Assembly (NCBI GenBank): GCA_033239725.1
Contig: BTCW01000038.1
Span: forward strand, 637,501-701,500
Direction of reading: 5' to 3'
Length of the DNA: 64,000 nt
DNA from: Echinochloa phyllopogon
Lineage: Eukaryota > Streptophyta > Magnoliopsida > Poales > Poaceae
The notes below the pieces were generated by a model, which saw only the letters and a list, made by a program, of their open reading frames with translations, ran no database searches and was not told the DNA's origin. Position 1 is the first letter of the stretch, and every line of letters starts with the position of its first letter. Position numbers and translations under genes: made by a program. Shown piece by piece: positions 1-11,751 of the stretch.

Positions 1-46
1 TCAAATATGAACGTGGATGTGGAGTTCCGAGATAATTACCTAATTT

Positions 47-199
47 CGATCAAGATCCAAACTTTTTCCAACTACCCTGGAAAGGTACAACAAGTATGTT
101 GTATCTCAACATGGCTTTGATGGATCAACTTCGGAATCAAGCTTTGCGACCATGGATGCATTTCGTGATAGGTTGGCTACATCTATTGCTTTAGCGTAG
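47..199 (+). pseudogene. C-terminal tail of an unidentified ORF, possibly a transposase
   Basis: The last part of a plus-strand reading frame ends at a TAG at 197-199 and contains the stretch ATMDAFRDRLATSIALA. A related-looking stretch at 3-90 is in another frame, so a frameshift seems to separate them. The short basic-acidic tail with FRDRLA resembles the C-terminus of PIF/Harbinger-type nuclease proteins. That is a weak resemblance and the rest lies outside the window. Confidence 0.25.
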
Positions 200-239
200 A
201 ACTAGGACAATTATCATGAATATTTGGTTGTAGCCAATG

Positions 240-1500
240 AACATGTAATATTTTGGTATTTTAACTTTTTTCATGCTCACTTTATTTCATATGCATAGCG
301 AAAATAGTTGTTGATAATTTGTTTCACTCAAAACAGCACAACAAACCAAAGGGCAATCAATCAAACCAAGTGTAACAATGGTAATCTAGCCTCAAAACCC
401 TCTTTTTTGGAGTCAGGGGCACCCTGCTAGCCAAACACCTCTCCCATGCTGCTCTAACTTCATGTGGAGCATGCTACGGCTGGAGTTGTGGAGTGGAGCT
501 GAATTGTGTGAAGTTGAAGCCATGCCAAACATGATCAGTCTTACTGATTATCAGATCTGTATGGCTGTAATCTTGGTACGTTCGGCGTAAACAAACAACA
601 GCGTAGTTATACAGCGTTGAGCTACCGTTTTTTACAGATGTTGTAGTGCAAGATTAATTAATTCAGCTATGTACTCGTGCGGCTGCCTGCGTTAAGAAGA
701 GGGCGAAAGAACGAAAACGGAAGCACAAAGGCACCTAACTCTCAGGCTAGTGACTATACGTCGTATATGCATGGGTGCACCTGTCAGTGTCAGGCTCCTT
801 CTTCCTCCTCCGCTCCTCTCCCAACATTGCTTCCTCCATGCCTCGCCGTCGCAGCTTCCTCTTTGCTGTTGCTGCGCCGCCGTCACGCTTCACCATCAAG
901 GTTAGGGTTTGGGGCTTTAGGTTCTGGGTTGCTGGTGGTAGGAGTTTGCCGCCGGCAGGGTTAGGATTCTGGGTTTAGCAGTGCCGGGGCTCCGATGGCC
1001 ACCAGCTTTAGGAAGATCAGCGGTGGCGAAGGTCCGGCGGCAGCCGCCGACCGGGAAAGTAGAGCTGTGGAGGACGCGGAAGCGAGGGACTGACCGGAGT
1101 AACGCGCAGGGAAAGGGAGGGTCGCTGGTGATGTGTAGACGCGCCCGACTCTCAGCCCATCTAAATCAGCTTATTCAGGAAACCGGCCGCGGTAACCGAA
1201 AACACCGAGGAGAGCTCGCGAGCGGGCGTGCTCTCCCTGACCGACGCCCGTGGCAGCCACGTGCGACGAGGGATGACGCTGCTGCTGCCGCTGCAGGCGC
1301 GCGCCGTACGGTACCCGTACGCGGCACACCCGTAGCGTAGCGTACGGGATCGAGTGCCCGTCGGACTCGTGCCGGCGGCGTCGCGTTGCCGGAACGAGAG
1401 GCCAAGTCAGCCCCTGCGGCGCGCACTGAACCAGTCGGCCTCCACCCACGCGCACGGTCCACGCGGTCGAGGTGAGAGATCGCCACGCAACCAACGGCTT
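240..1500. other. Intergenic DNA and upstream region of the RAMP4 gene
   Basis: No convincing gene. The left part is AT-rich; from about 780 onward the DNA becomes GC-rich, as is usual upstream of grass genes. Several overlapping open frames exist on both strands, but they lack homology, have biased GC composition and contradict each other, so none is called. Confidence 0.5.
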
Positions 1501-1510
1501 CTCTTATTCC

Positions 1511-1518
1511 TATATAAA
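1511..1518 (+). promoter_or_regulatory. TATA box of the RAMP4-like gene
   Basis: TATATAAA lies about 120 bp upstream of the ATG at 1634 in otherwise GC-rich DNA. Pyrimidine-rich DNA (CCCTCCTCCCCC and similar) follows, as is common for a plant transcription start and leader. Confidence 0.7.
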
Positions 1519-1633
1519 ACCCGGCGCCTCGCCCGAGTCCCCCCTCCTCCCCCACATCAGATCTCTCCCTCCGTGTCTCGTGGCTGTCGAGCCCCTCGCT
1601 CCGGCGACCACGCCCGCACCGTCCGGCGAGGAA

Positions 1634-1837
1634 ATGGTAAGCGCAGCCGCGGCCCTCCCTCCCTCCCTCCCCCACCACCGCAACTCGGCTCCGTGCGCTG
1701 CGGTCCGTCCTCCCGGGTCGGGAACGGAAATTTCCGCGCGATTCGCGATCAGGGGCCCCGGCCAGATCTCCCCGCGCGGGGGTAGGCGGGCGGGCGGCGG
1801 GAGATCCGGCCTTCCCCGCGGGCGCGGATCCAATCCA

Positions 1838-1871
<34 letters not shown>

Positions 1872-3529
1872 CGGTTCGATATGCCACCTGCCGGATCTCG
1901 GCTCGGGGGTGGCGGCGGACCGGATCAGCGATGCGTTTCTCGCCTTCGTGGCTGCTGTATCTGCCTCGATTCCACTGCCATGTTTGGTTTTGGTACCTGC
2001 AGCTCTGCAGCTGCAGCTTGCCATCCAGATTTAGGGCGATCGGTTTAGTTTCTGGGCCTGATTTCGCTGTTGCCTTGCACGAACCACAAGGGGACTTATT
2101 CTGGCCTGCTGCACAAGGAACCATCCCCTGAAACCTGAATCTGATCCTTCCCAACATGGATGTGTAGAAATCATGTGCTTTGTTAGACGACGATGCCATA
2201 GGATCCCAGACGTTGCCGGTGTTAGGTGCACTGCCTACCAATCTGTAGTTTCTATATTTGGGGTTTGTAGTTTTCACATATGCGCGGACACAAGGATAAT
2301 TCAGGGTAGCAATGATTTGAAACAATATGTCCTGGGGACCGGCAGTTGCTCAACTGCCTGCACCTGATTTAGGAAGTAAACGTATGCTGTACCTGGAGAT
2401 AGGGACTGCTTCAGCTTACCAATTTGCACAATGGATGGTCGGTTTGTTTGGCAATATGGGTGGCTTCATTCCTTTGGGGGAGGCCGACCGTGCTTGTTGA
2501 CCCACCCACTTCTTTGACTGAACTGCAACTGACCTAAGCACCAGAAAGCTGAAGCCTTTCTGTGTCCCTCCCATCCAATAAACCATTAACTAACTAATTG
2601 CAACGGCAGGGAGCCAACTAATTTCTGTTATGCATTCTGCTACTGCATCGAACCTGAAAATGTACTCAACATCTTTGCTAACTGTTTGGTGTGCTATATG
2701 TAAATAAATCAGCTATCAGATTGGCTAAGAGTTCTCATATATGCCGAATGCTGGCTTTTGTGTGGACAGACTACCTCAAGGCGCCTCGCTGACAGGAAGA
2801 CTGCAAAGTTCCAGAAGAACATCACCAGGAGGGGTTCAGTGCCTGAAACCACTATCAAGAAGGGCAATGACTACCCTGTCGGGCCTGTGGTGCTTGGCTT
2901 CTTCATCTTCGTTGTCATCGGATCATGTATGCCCTCCAACCGTTTCTAAGTCTTTCTACCTGTTCAATTGTTGTATGCTGGTGCCATGCTATTTTAGAAT
3001 GCATACTTGCATGCTGGTTTCATTTAAAAATATAGATACGGTTCACCCATTAGTTCAGCTTCTATCCTCCGTGATAATGACTATAAACTCTTACTATAAA
3101 CTCTTTCCTGTTCATCTGTAGCTCGTGTAATATGTAAACATTCTAAAATAGATTCTGTAAGTCCTGGTTGAATTCTTTTACCGGTTATGATGTGCTAAAT
3201 TTTAATGCTCTTCGACAGTACTCTGAAGCTGTAGCTTACTACTGTTATTTACTCTAGTATGTTCAACTTGACTAGTCAGTTTTATTTCAACGTTTGGATG
3301 CATCAGCATACCAGCATATCAAACACTGATTAAGTACTAAATCTGATGCCAAGTTGCCAACTAGTTTTATTAACTTGCTGGCTGTGCATGGTCGTGCCAT
3401 TTCTGTGCTTACCAGGATGATGCCTACAGTTTGTTTGCCATTGTACATGAACTAACACGCCCTGCCTGTTTTGCTTTTGCAGCGCTGTTTCAGATAATCA
3501 GGACGGCAACCAGCGGTGGGATGGCTTAA
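1634..3529 (+). CDS. Stress-associated ER protein (RAMP4/SERP family), three exons, complete
   Basis: Exons 1634-1636 (the ATG alone), 2770-2926 and 3483-3529 join in frame to a 68-residue protein, the usual length of the family. It reads M-TTSRRLADRK, then KNITRRGSVPET, YPVGPVVLGFFIFVVIGSS and a short tail ending GGMA. RAMP4/SERP proteins are tail-anchored ER membrane proteins that associate with the Sec61 translocon and stabilise membrane proteins under ER stress. The basic N-terminal half and the single C-terminal membrane segment (about residues 39-56) are both present. Introns are GT-AG; the first follows directly after the start codon, so the coding start depends on splicing. Intron 1 holds a 33-base G run. 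A decayed copy of exon 2 and intron 2 lies at 25627-26024. Identity is very secure; exon ends come from splice consensus and frame. Confidence 0.93.
1839..1871 (+). repeat. Uninterrupted 33-base G homopolymer in intron 1 of the RAMP4 gene
   Basis: Thirty-three consecutive G residues lie about 200 bp downstream of the start codon on the coding strand. Such a run can form G-quadruplexes in DNA or in the pre-mRNA. Its exact length is uncertain, because homopolymers of this size are often miscounted in assemblies. Confidence 0.9.
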
Positions 3530-4043
3530 GAACTGACCGATCTGATCTCAAGTCCAGAGATCTGTTTGTTATACATGCATCCAGTTCAGAATTGGGTGGC
3601 AGCTAAAGTGTCCTGTATGCATTTTTGTCTCGTGAGTGTTGAGTCTGAAACTAGTGTATGAAGAACTGTAAAGCAAAATCATATACCTGATAATGTTAAA
3701 TGGATAATTGGATAATGTTTCATTCAAGATCTCCATGATTGGATTTTTTTTGTTTCCTGCGTGATGCATATGGCTGTTCTGTTCTGTTTTTGCTTGTGCT
3801 GGGTTATGGCTGAAAGCCTGGAACACCGGTGCCAGCTGCGCCTCCATTGTGTCGCATCCTTGAATGAATATACAGAAGCAAGGCGTTTCCTTTGGGTTTT
3901 TCCTGAAGTGACAGGGCATGTCGAGACTTATTTTGGTTCTCATGATGATCTTTTCGTAAGTTTCCTTAAGACTGTCAGGGAACCCAAATACGACTCATTC
4001 GTTGGTTTGGGTCGTGCACAGCAAATGGTCAGTGATCCAAAAC
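3530..4043 (+). other. 3' untranslated region of the RAMP4 gene and downstream spacer
   Basis: AT-rich DNA follows the stop codon and probably forms the 3' UTR to about 3750. No other gene is recognised. An open frame at 3761-4108 has no recognisable content. Confidence 0.5.
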
Positions 4044-4107
4044 TTCCTTTTATAGCCGGACGCAAAAGCTGCGGCGTGTTTCCTTTTATAGACGGACGCA
4101 AAAGCTG
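4044..4107 (+). repeat. Short direct repeat, 28-bp units spaced 36 bp apart
   Basis: The unit TTCCTTTTATAG-(C/A)-CGGACGCAAAAGCTG occurs at 4044-4071 and again at 4080-4107 with a single base difference, separated by eight bases. No function is evident. Confidence 0.8.
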
Positions 4108-4254
4108 ACGCACACGCCGCCTTCCCCCTCCTCCAGTTCACCCGCGCACACCCCATCCCTTGGAGCTCGCGTCGGTAGGGGCTACCGCCGCCGCAGCCGG
4201 GAGAAGTTCACGCGCCGGGAGGGCTCGCGCGCGGGTATTGATGTGCAGATGGAC

Positions 4255-5302
4255 CGGACAGCGGTACGACGCACGACACTAAAAAAAACATGATACGAAC
4301 ACGACACTAACATGACGTCATAATACTAGTGTCGGCATGACACGATGTTCGAGCCGTGTTTGGATCGCGACATTAGCACGCAATGAACATGACACGAAAA
4401 GAGATGACCCATTTAAACACGACTAATTTTCGACCTACTAGCTGTTTGATTTGAGGTCCGGTCGGCCTGCTAGTCGTTGGTAGCCTGCCAGTAACCCGCT
4501 AAGCTTAGCCGGCTATATAAACCGTCGGTCGGAGGGAGGGTTCTCCCGTTCCAGCCACCGTCCGCCTCCTTGTCTCCTCCGCCGCTCCGCGCCTCACCAT
4601 CCCTCTCGCCGTCTTCCTCTCCGGTCGGTACTTCTCCGCCGTCACGGTCGATGGCAGGTAGCCCGAGTCGCTTCTCCAATACCTCCGCGCCTCCGCCTGC
4701 TCTTCTTCCCTCTCGTCTTCTTCCTCTCCGGTGGGCGGATCTCCACCGGCCACCTCTGCAACACCTCCACGCCTCTGCCTGCCTCCCCTTTCCTCTTGCT
4801 TTCTTCCTCTCTGACAGGCGAATCTCCGTCGTCGCGGTGGCCGGCGGCCCGGTCCACCTCTCCAGCACCTCCGCGCCTCTCTGCCTCCCTCTCATTTTCT
4901 CCATCTTCGAAAGTGCACGGGCCAACATGACGGAGCCGGTTCCTCTGCAGTTATGCTCGTTACCTCAGAGGCGCACAGTAAAATGAGTCTAATGCTGCAG
5001 TGTTCCGGCTATATAAACTGTAGCAGTCGATCTGATCCGTCCATTCCAGATCGGACGGCTGGCGTCGCTTCTACCTCTCTCTGAGGTAGCTTTGAGCTAC
5101 CTCAGAGGATCTCAATCGCAACATGACATGGCGTGCTAGCCATGCCACCGTGCCGGCACGGCACGGCTAAGAGCTCAACGTGTCATGTTTGCGCCAATGA
5201 GCCGGCACAACATGCTAACACAGCATGACACAATTACATTTGTGTCAATCCGTGTCGTGTCTTAAGCGTGCTGTGTTTAGCCGTGTTCGCGTGACACCCC
5301 TG
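4255..5302. mobile_element. Probable non-autonomous hAT-like DNA element
   Basis: Both flanks are built of imperfect inverted copies of CGACAC, GACACGA and CATGACA words: 4260-4425 on the left, and on the right about 5125-5302, ending GTGACACCCCTG. The right end read inward begins CAGGGGTGTCA, typical of hAT ends; no matching left terminus is visible. The core (4600-4890) holds about three diverged units of roughly 85-107 bp, rich in CTCC and CGCCTC, plus two copies of GGCTATATAAAC (near 4512 and 5007) and a 13-bp hairpin CTCTGAGGTAGCT/AGCTACCTCAGAG near 5080. No transposase is present. The class is an inference from the right end and the subterminal words. Confidence 0.4.
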
Positions 5303-8300
5303 GTGTTTTAATCACCACTTAAGGAAACAAAGACAAGATTAAGGTGGCTAATGAACCTTGTAAGCTGCTTAAGCCAAATGATGCTCTAACATTAGGTGCA
5401 TAAAGGAGATAAGTCAATTAGCATTAAGATAATGTTAACAAGAGAATGCCAAGTTTTGGGAACACCTAAAAATGCTAGACACTTTGACCAGAGGCCCAAA
5501 CCGGAGAAATTTGACTTAAGCAGCTCTCCCGGAGCCTACCGCCTTTGATGCATGGGGTTCGTGCTTCCGGCAACCACCTACCACATCCACATGTGCCCAT
5601 GGGGAGTAAACTCCCAAGCACGCAGAAAAACAGATCCCTGACTGGGCACTTCAAGTACTAGGCCTCTGCATCCCATTCTACGGTGCATGTTTGATACGTT
5701 CAAAACTTAACATGGGTAGATCACCATTCGATCTTAACAATTCATGTACCTCGAACAACAACGGAACGTCACCGCTCGACATCCTTATGGTGAAAGCAAT
5801 AATATTAAATAAATCCTAAATCGCGCGAGTGTCCGGAAAACACTCGTCTTCTACCGATTACCCTATAGCATAAGCATAATGACCTATCATGCTAGGAGGT
5901 CACACAATTGGGTACCTAATTTCATGCATGTCTAGATTTTCATATCAACTCCTATATATGTAAATGCACAAATATAATCACAGAATAGGAGTTAAATTTT
6001 GAAATATAGGATAATGCACCGGGGCTTGCCTTCAGGGACGGGGTTAGCAACAAACACTTCCGAACTTTGGTTCGGATCTTGGGTGGCAATCACGGCATTC
6101 AGTTGCGACTCTTGAGCTTCTTCTTCCGGCTCAACCATGTCAGGTTCTGGCACGAGGACGTAAGTACCGTTGGCGAGATTAACATCTACATGAAATGCAC
6201 ACGCAATCAATTTAAAAGCTCAACTCATGCTAACCCTTTTGTAAATGAAAAGTGACTCAAAATTACTACTATGTTAAGGTTAAGCTGCTGTCCAAAATCT
6301 AAGTTGAAAAGATAAACACTTTATTATTATTATTATAAAGCTTTTATGCATGAAACCATACCTGAAATGCATAAATTCACAAACAACATGTAAATTGATC
6401 CTAAAAACATAGATTATGCTTTTTTAGGTTCTATGCAGTAAACATAAGCTAATGGAAGTAGTTTTGGAATTTTAGAATTTTTGTGCTATTTAATATGCAA
6501 TTATCAAAATGCGGTAACAAAATACGATATAGTTTAAGAATAGTGTGAAAAGTACTTTAGCCAAGAGTTTAAATCACACATTTAGATTCTACTCATCACA
6601 AGAAGGCTAGCAAATCTAAGTTTGTCATTTTTGGATTTTTCTACTATTTATTATGCAATTATCAAATTTCGGGTAGCATATACACGATAGTTTCAAAACA
6701 GCATGAAAACAATTCTTTTCACGAGTTCAAATAGTTGCAATGAAGTCTAATCAGTACAGGAAAGCTAACAAAACTAATTTTGTTATTTTTGGATTTTTCT
6801 ACTATTTATTAGGTATTTAAAATGATTATTCACAAGATGCAACAAAAGATATTAAACCTAATAGAAACATGGGCATTATCATATCTAAAGTAAACTACAC
6901 CTCACAAGAAGTCTAACAAAACTAGTTTCACATTTTTCCCATTTTTCTATAATTTTCTACGAATTTTTAAAGTTGCAGCACATAAAAGGAAAAAGGCATT
7001 CGCGAAAAGGTCCCTGAGTTTTGTTGTTAGGCCCTCGGGAGAAAAAATGTTGCTTTCAATGTGGTCCTCAGGACCTGGCCGGCGGCGAGCAGCTCCGATT
7101 CCGACTAGCCGGAGTCGGGAGGCGGCCGAGGTAAGGTGGAAGAAGGACCGGGGGCTCACCGGTGACTCGTTCCGGGGCTCGGACAGGGGCGGGGCGGGGC
7201 CGGCGTTGGCCGTCGGCGGCGGGGTGCACGGGCGGCCGCGGCTTGCTGTGCTGGTGCACAGGAAGGTGGCGGACCGACGGGACGGCGGGCTAGGAAGGGA
7301 GAGGGGGTGCTGGCGGAGGGATTGGGGTGGTCGGCAAGGGGTGTGGCAGGTTGGACGGAGGGCTCCGCGGTGGCGGCCTGGAGCTCGCGGTTCGCACGGG
7401 CGGGCGGAGCACGGGCGGCGTCGTGGCGGCGCAGGAAGGGGCGCCAGCCCTTTTAAACTGGCCAGGGGGTGGGACGGGGCTGCATGAGGGGCTCGAGGCG
7501 GATGGCCTCAGGCACGTGGTAGCGAGAAACAGAGCAGCCACGGGACGGCTCGGGCGATATGACGCGTGGACACGGGGGTTAGGCTCGGCATTCCCGACGC
7601 TCGAGGTGCCGTTCGACGAGGGGACAGGCGCGGCAGGTGGCGGATGAGCTGGGACATGCATGGCGCTCAGGTCGAATTCTGGGGAAGGGTGGTGCTGGCC
7701 ATCATCAGCGCGACGGTGACGGGCGCGGCGCGCGTGGCGTGATTGGACGCGCCCGGCGCGTGTCAACACCTGTCATTAGCGCTTTGACTGAGAAAAATCT
7801 CTATGATAGCTACCGAATTCGAATGTCTGCCCAGTAACAATGTTGTGTTCCCAGAAAAACTACACAACTTTCATATGGGTAGCAAGGTTGACTTCTATAC
7901 AAATTTTTGGAGAACACATCATGCCAACAAATTAATGTCACTTTGTCCGAAATACCCCATTTAGGATTAGAGGGTATAAACCTAAAAATTGTCCTAGGTG
8001 CATTATACTAAAGTTGCAGGTTTTGTCAAGCTCTACAACATTCATAAAGGGCACAAGGTCAAGTTGTTTTCAAAATTTTTGAGTTATGCCCCAGTCAAAG
8101 TTCGGCAGAAATCGGTCAAAGCGAGGATTCAAAATCTTCCAGGATCTTATCTATAAAATTGATGCTACCAAAGGTTGATAAAGTGTTCAAGGGGTCTCTA
8201 GGGGTGTTTGGACCAAATAAAGTTCAAATGTAACTTTAGGTGTTGCAATGGAATACCCGAATTGCCACTGCCACGGCCAATAATTGATAATGTGTCGAAA

Positions 8301-8375
8301 ATGAAAAAGATAGGGTTTGTGGTGCAAAAGTGTTTCTCCTAAGTCAATGTATATTAGGAATGTTAATTAAATCTT
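5303..8375 (-). mobile_element. LTR-type retrotransposon block, minus orientation, truncated
   Basis: Read on the minus strand this block has the same order of parts as the block at 10860-15175: an AT-rich leader (8375-7800), a GC-rich promoter-like part (7800-7000) with TTTAAAAGGGC near 7446, a long AT-rich part, a short spliced-exon-like segment (6185-6020), and a tail with matching words such as GACCTATCATGCTAG and GAATGGGAT/AAATGGGAT. This suggests a solo or orphan long LTR of a related family. It abuts the hAT-like element at about 5302. No gag or pol is present. Boundaries are approximate and the retroelement family is not identified. Confidence 0.45.
6020..6185 (-). other. Exon-like coding segment inside the minus-strand LTR block
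   Basis: On the minus strand an acceptor (TTTCATGTAG) precedes about 55 open codons that read LANGTYVLVPEPDMV and later IATQDPNQ, followed by a donor (CCCCG-GTGCAT). A segment with the same flanking splice signals and similar content (LADETFTLVQ, KIVQDPTQGLEEP) occurs at 13617-13757 in the plus-strand block. The shared pattern suggests a real small exon carried by this LTR family. Its function is unknown. Confidence 0.4.
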
Positions 8376-10850
8376 AAACCTCGAGTTATCACAGCAGCTT
8401 TGAGTACTTTGGAGTCTTCTTCGATTAGTTTCATGGTACCTTCGAGTACTTTTAGTCTTGGTGAAGTCTTCAAATATACCGAATACTGAACGAGGCTGTA
8501 ATGTGCTCAACCTTAAGATTTTTGTCAAAAAATATATGGATGAGCGATTAAACTCGCACTCCATATGGAGTAGCCCCTGAACCTTAGGTTGAATCGAAGA
8601 ATCAAGCTGAGGGTCAAATCAGCAAACTTTCATCAAATACCCTTAAACACCAAGTAGATTTGACACAAAGGACATGTGACATGTAGCCTCACAGCTTCGT
8701 AACAAACATTGTGTTGGCAGTCCAAGTAAAAGATGAGAAACGAAAACGTGATTGAATCCCGAAATACCTAGGAATTGAATCCCGAAAGTTTCGGTCACAG
8801 TAACTGCACGTAAATGTGATTAAATCCCGAAAAAACTTGGAAATTAAATTCCAAAAATTTTAGACACAGTAACCACACAGTTGTTGCTATAAAGATCCCT
8901 GCGGATAAGGGTTCAGCTCACTGTAACCCTCCATCTTTCTCTCCTCGCAACCTCCACTACGCCAACTGAACACTACTGCGCGCCACCACTGCCCGAATCC
9001 CCGAGCCCCCAAGCATTTGTCTCTGAAGCAACTCAAGACCATGAGAATGGGCAGGAAAGCAGCCGCCAGCAAGCCAATCATGGGCAGGAAGGAGAAGGGA
9101 AAGAAGAAAGAGATAGAACTTCCGACACCCAAGGTTGGGAAGACCAATCAGACGGCGCCGCCGATCCAGGCATTGGCCTGGAAGAAGTGTACCACCAAGA
9201 AGGAAGATATCCAAGCCTTGGTGCATAGAGGGATGCTCCAGGAAAAAGAAGTCATCGGGTGAAGGAGCGGCCTGGACAACCCGTGGTCAATGGCGATCTT
9301 TCAAGGTGAAACTGTATCTTTCCTCCACTTTCACGAGTGCGGGTTGGGGTTGCCAGCTTCGGATTTCTTTAGAGGGTTTTTGAACTACTATGGCCTCCAA
9401 CTCAATCATCTCAACCTCACAGCATCCTCCATTTGTCAATTTTTGCACACCTCTGTGAAGCATTCCTAGGAATCCAGCCACACTTTAGTCTTTTCAGAAA
9501 AATATTCCTGGTGAAGCCGCAGCCAAGTGAAGCCAATATGAATGTAGTCAGTGGAGCAGGAGTTCAGATCCGGCAAGAGTACTCGAAGATGTACTTTAAA
9601 TATGAAATGTCGACTGCCTTCCAAGATTGGGCGTCAAAGTGGTTCTATGTTGAAAATCATGAGCCCGCACTTCCCAAGGTTACTGGCCACCGCCCGGAAT
9701 ATCATCACTGGTGGATCTTAGAGCCCACCATTACAAAATACATGCAGGTACCAGAGCTCCTGGAGATGATCCGAAAGCTTAAAGAGGAGGGGTTGACAGC
9801 TGAGGGCATCGCTTATAGCTTTATCGCCTGTCGGGTCAATCCTCTCCAGAAAAGGCAGAGGTGGGGATATGAGTATCAGGGAGCCAAAGACAGCGACCGG
9901 ATGTCATCTGAAGAACTCTCCCCCCCAAATCATGAAACATTTGAAGAAACTCTTCGGCCGTGATGTAGTAATTTCAAATGTCTGCAAAGAATTCAGCGCA
10001 ACAAATAAGCCTGACTCGGTAAGCACCCTTGACCAGAGCCCCCGAGTACTTTGATACTGAGTAGTCATGCCAATCAATTGAATGCTTTGTTGCAGGCCAT
10101 CATAGACCTATACTTCACCCCGGCACCAACACTGAAGATTATAAAGATGGCGACAGTGGATCCAGCCCGCTACGTCCCTGCCAAAACAGCCAAACGTCCC
10201 AAATACGTGGCAGTGGACATAGACGAGGACTCCTCCTTCTCCTCGAGCTCTTCGGGTGAGTACCCATTGAAGACCCAGATCAGAGAGCGCGAGGTAGCTG
10301 GAGCCTCGAGCAAATGAAAGAAAATTGAATCGCCAGATCATGGACTGCCGGCACCAACGAAGAGACACCGGACCGCGATCAAGCGATCAGCTTGCGTGAA
10401 TTCCATATCACTAATCATCCTGCCGCGGGTAAATATTGTGAATACACATGAGGAATCCCAGTTGAATAAGTCCCAAAATGATGTTTGACAAACAAATGTA
10501 GCTCTTCAGTGGCGGTGATGCAAAAAGCAGTCAAGTAGCCAAGGATGCCATCGGAAGCGAGGAAATCCAGTCCCAGATGTCTGCCCAGGGTCTAGAAGTA
10601 CCCGTCGGTAGTGAAGGCACTAATAAAGAGCCATCCTCGAGTACTCGGGCCAGTCAAAAAGCCACGCCAGCAGCCCCAAAAGTACGCGCAACTATTACAG
10701 CTGACCAAGAAGCCATGCTAATATCAGCGAGCGCAACTCTGAGTTCTACGGCTGGACAAGAGAGGACGCTTGAAGTACTCGAAGCAGCAAAGAAATCTTC
10801 ACAAGCAGCAAAGAAATCTTCACAACCAATAATAAGGTTATCATCAACTT
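8376..10850 (+). pseudogene. Broken gag-like gene of a grass gypsy-type element (Transposase_28 kind)
   Basis: From about 9017 the plus strand encodes a lysine-rich start, then IQALVHRGMLQEKEVIG, a TGA, then FHECGLGLPASDFFRGFLNY, a frameshift near 9420, then HLCEAFLGIQPHFSLFRKIF, DWASKWFYVENHEPALPK and LKEEGLTAEGIAYSFIACR. This order matches the putative gypsy-type transposon domain PF04195 found in many grass elements. An intron-like stretch (GTAAGC at 10020 to TTGCAG near 10096) separates a later acidic-serine part (about 10100-10316). A final part at 10577-10850 ends with a duplicated AKKSSQ unit. Upstream, 8376-8900 carries CGAGTACT words and a TATAAA-like site near 8890. Several stops and one frameshift make it non-functional. 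It was probably the internal part of an element that lost pol. Confidence 0.65.
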
Positions 10851-11744
10851 GAGAAGATACCGATTGGTGGAGAAATATTTGACACAAGTTCCCTGCATCA
10901 CATGACACAAATATGCCATAAATATATATGTGTACATGTTTAGGACATAAGGCAATAAGATGTGAATTTGCACTTATCAAAGAATTCAAGTCATAAACCC
11001 TCCCAATCATCACCTAAATAGTCTAGGATCAAGACATGAGCAAATGATCATGAGAAGGAAAATAAATTTTTTTAAAAAAACTCTAGATTCAAACCTGGCC
11101 ATAAAAGACCTTTTGCTTGCACCAAGAATAAAATAATATTTTATATAAGAACTCAAAATTCGTCCAATATAAAAGTTGTCCCAAATTTTGGGGAACACAA
11201 CTTTGTCAATTAGTGGTAGTTCAAATTTTGAGAGGAAGGAACTCAAAAACTCAGACAAAGCCAGCTGATCAGATTTCAAGACAGGCGTTCTTCCAATCTT
11301 GGCGCCGCGTTCCCGGAAATTCTAACCAGTTTTTCATGTCTCGCCCTTTGTCAAAGTTGTAGCTGATAATTCACAACTTCGGTACTCAAAGATTTCTTCG
11401 CACAGTTCAAAATTTTGGAAAAATCGTGCACTAAAGTCGGCTGCGTCGCACGTCTCCGCGCTCCAGAGCACGCTCGCGCGCGACGTCGCGCCGGGACGCC
11501 GCGACGCGCGCCACGCGGCGCACACCCTCTGCCGCCCCGCGCCTCCGACAGCAGCCCCACGGCACATCAATGCCCGGCAAAACCGCCCAGTTCCCTGCCC
11601 CGTCGCCTTCATCGCGTTGCCCCGACCGGCCGCCACATTGCCACCGACGATCGGCCGAGCCGCGCTGCCCAATGGCCAGCCAAGCTCCCTTGGCCAATGG
11701 TCGATGATGTCGCAGCCCGGTCGTCCCTTGCCTCCCCTGCCGCC

Positions 11745-11751
11745 TATAAAA
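11745..11751 (+). promoter_or_regulatory. TATA box of the plus-strand LTR block
   Basis: CCTATAAAAGGGCC stands in GC-rich DNA, followed by C-rich, ACC- and CCA-rich leader sequence. This is the expected layout of the promoter within a long plant LTR. The minus-strand block has TTTAAAAGGGC at the corresponding place. Confidence 0.5.

Noticed and set aside
1472..2325. ORFs of 219 (plus) and 271 (minus) codons over the RAMP4 promoter and intron 1
   Set aside because: They overlap the RAMP4 leader, the 33-base G run and the intron, contain homopolymer glycine or proline, and show no family match.
4470..4986. Plus and minus ORFs over the CT-rich repeats of the hAT-like element
   Set aside because: They follow the tandem repeat composition and exist on both strands together.
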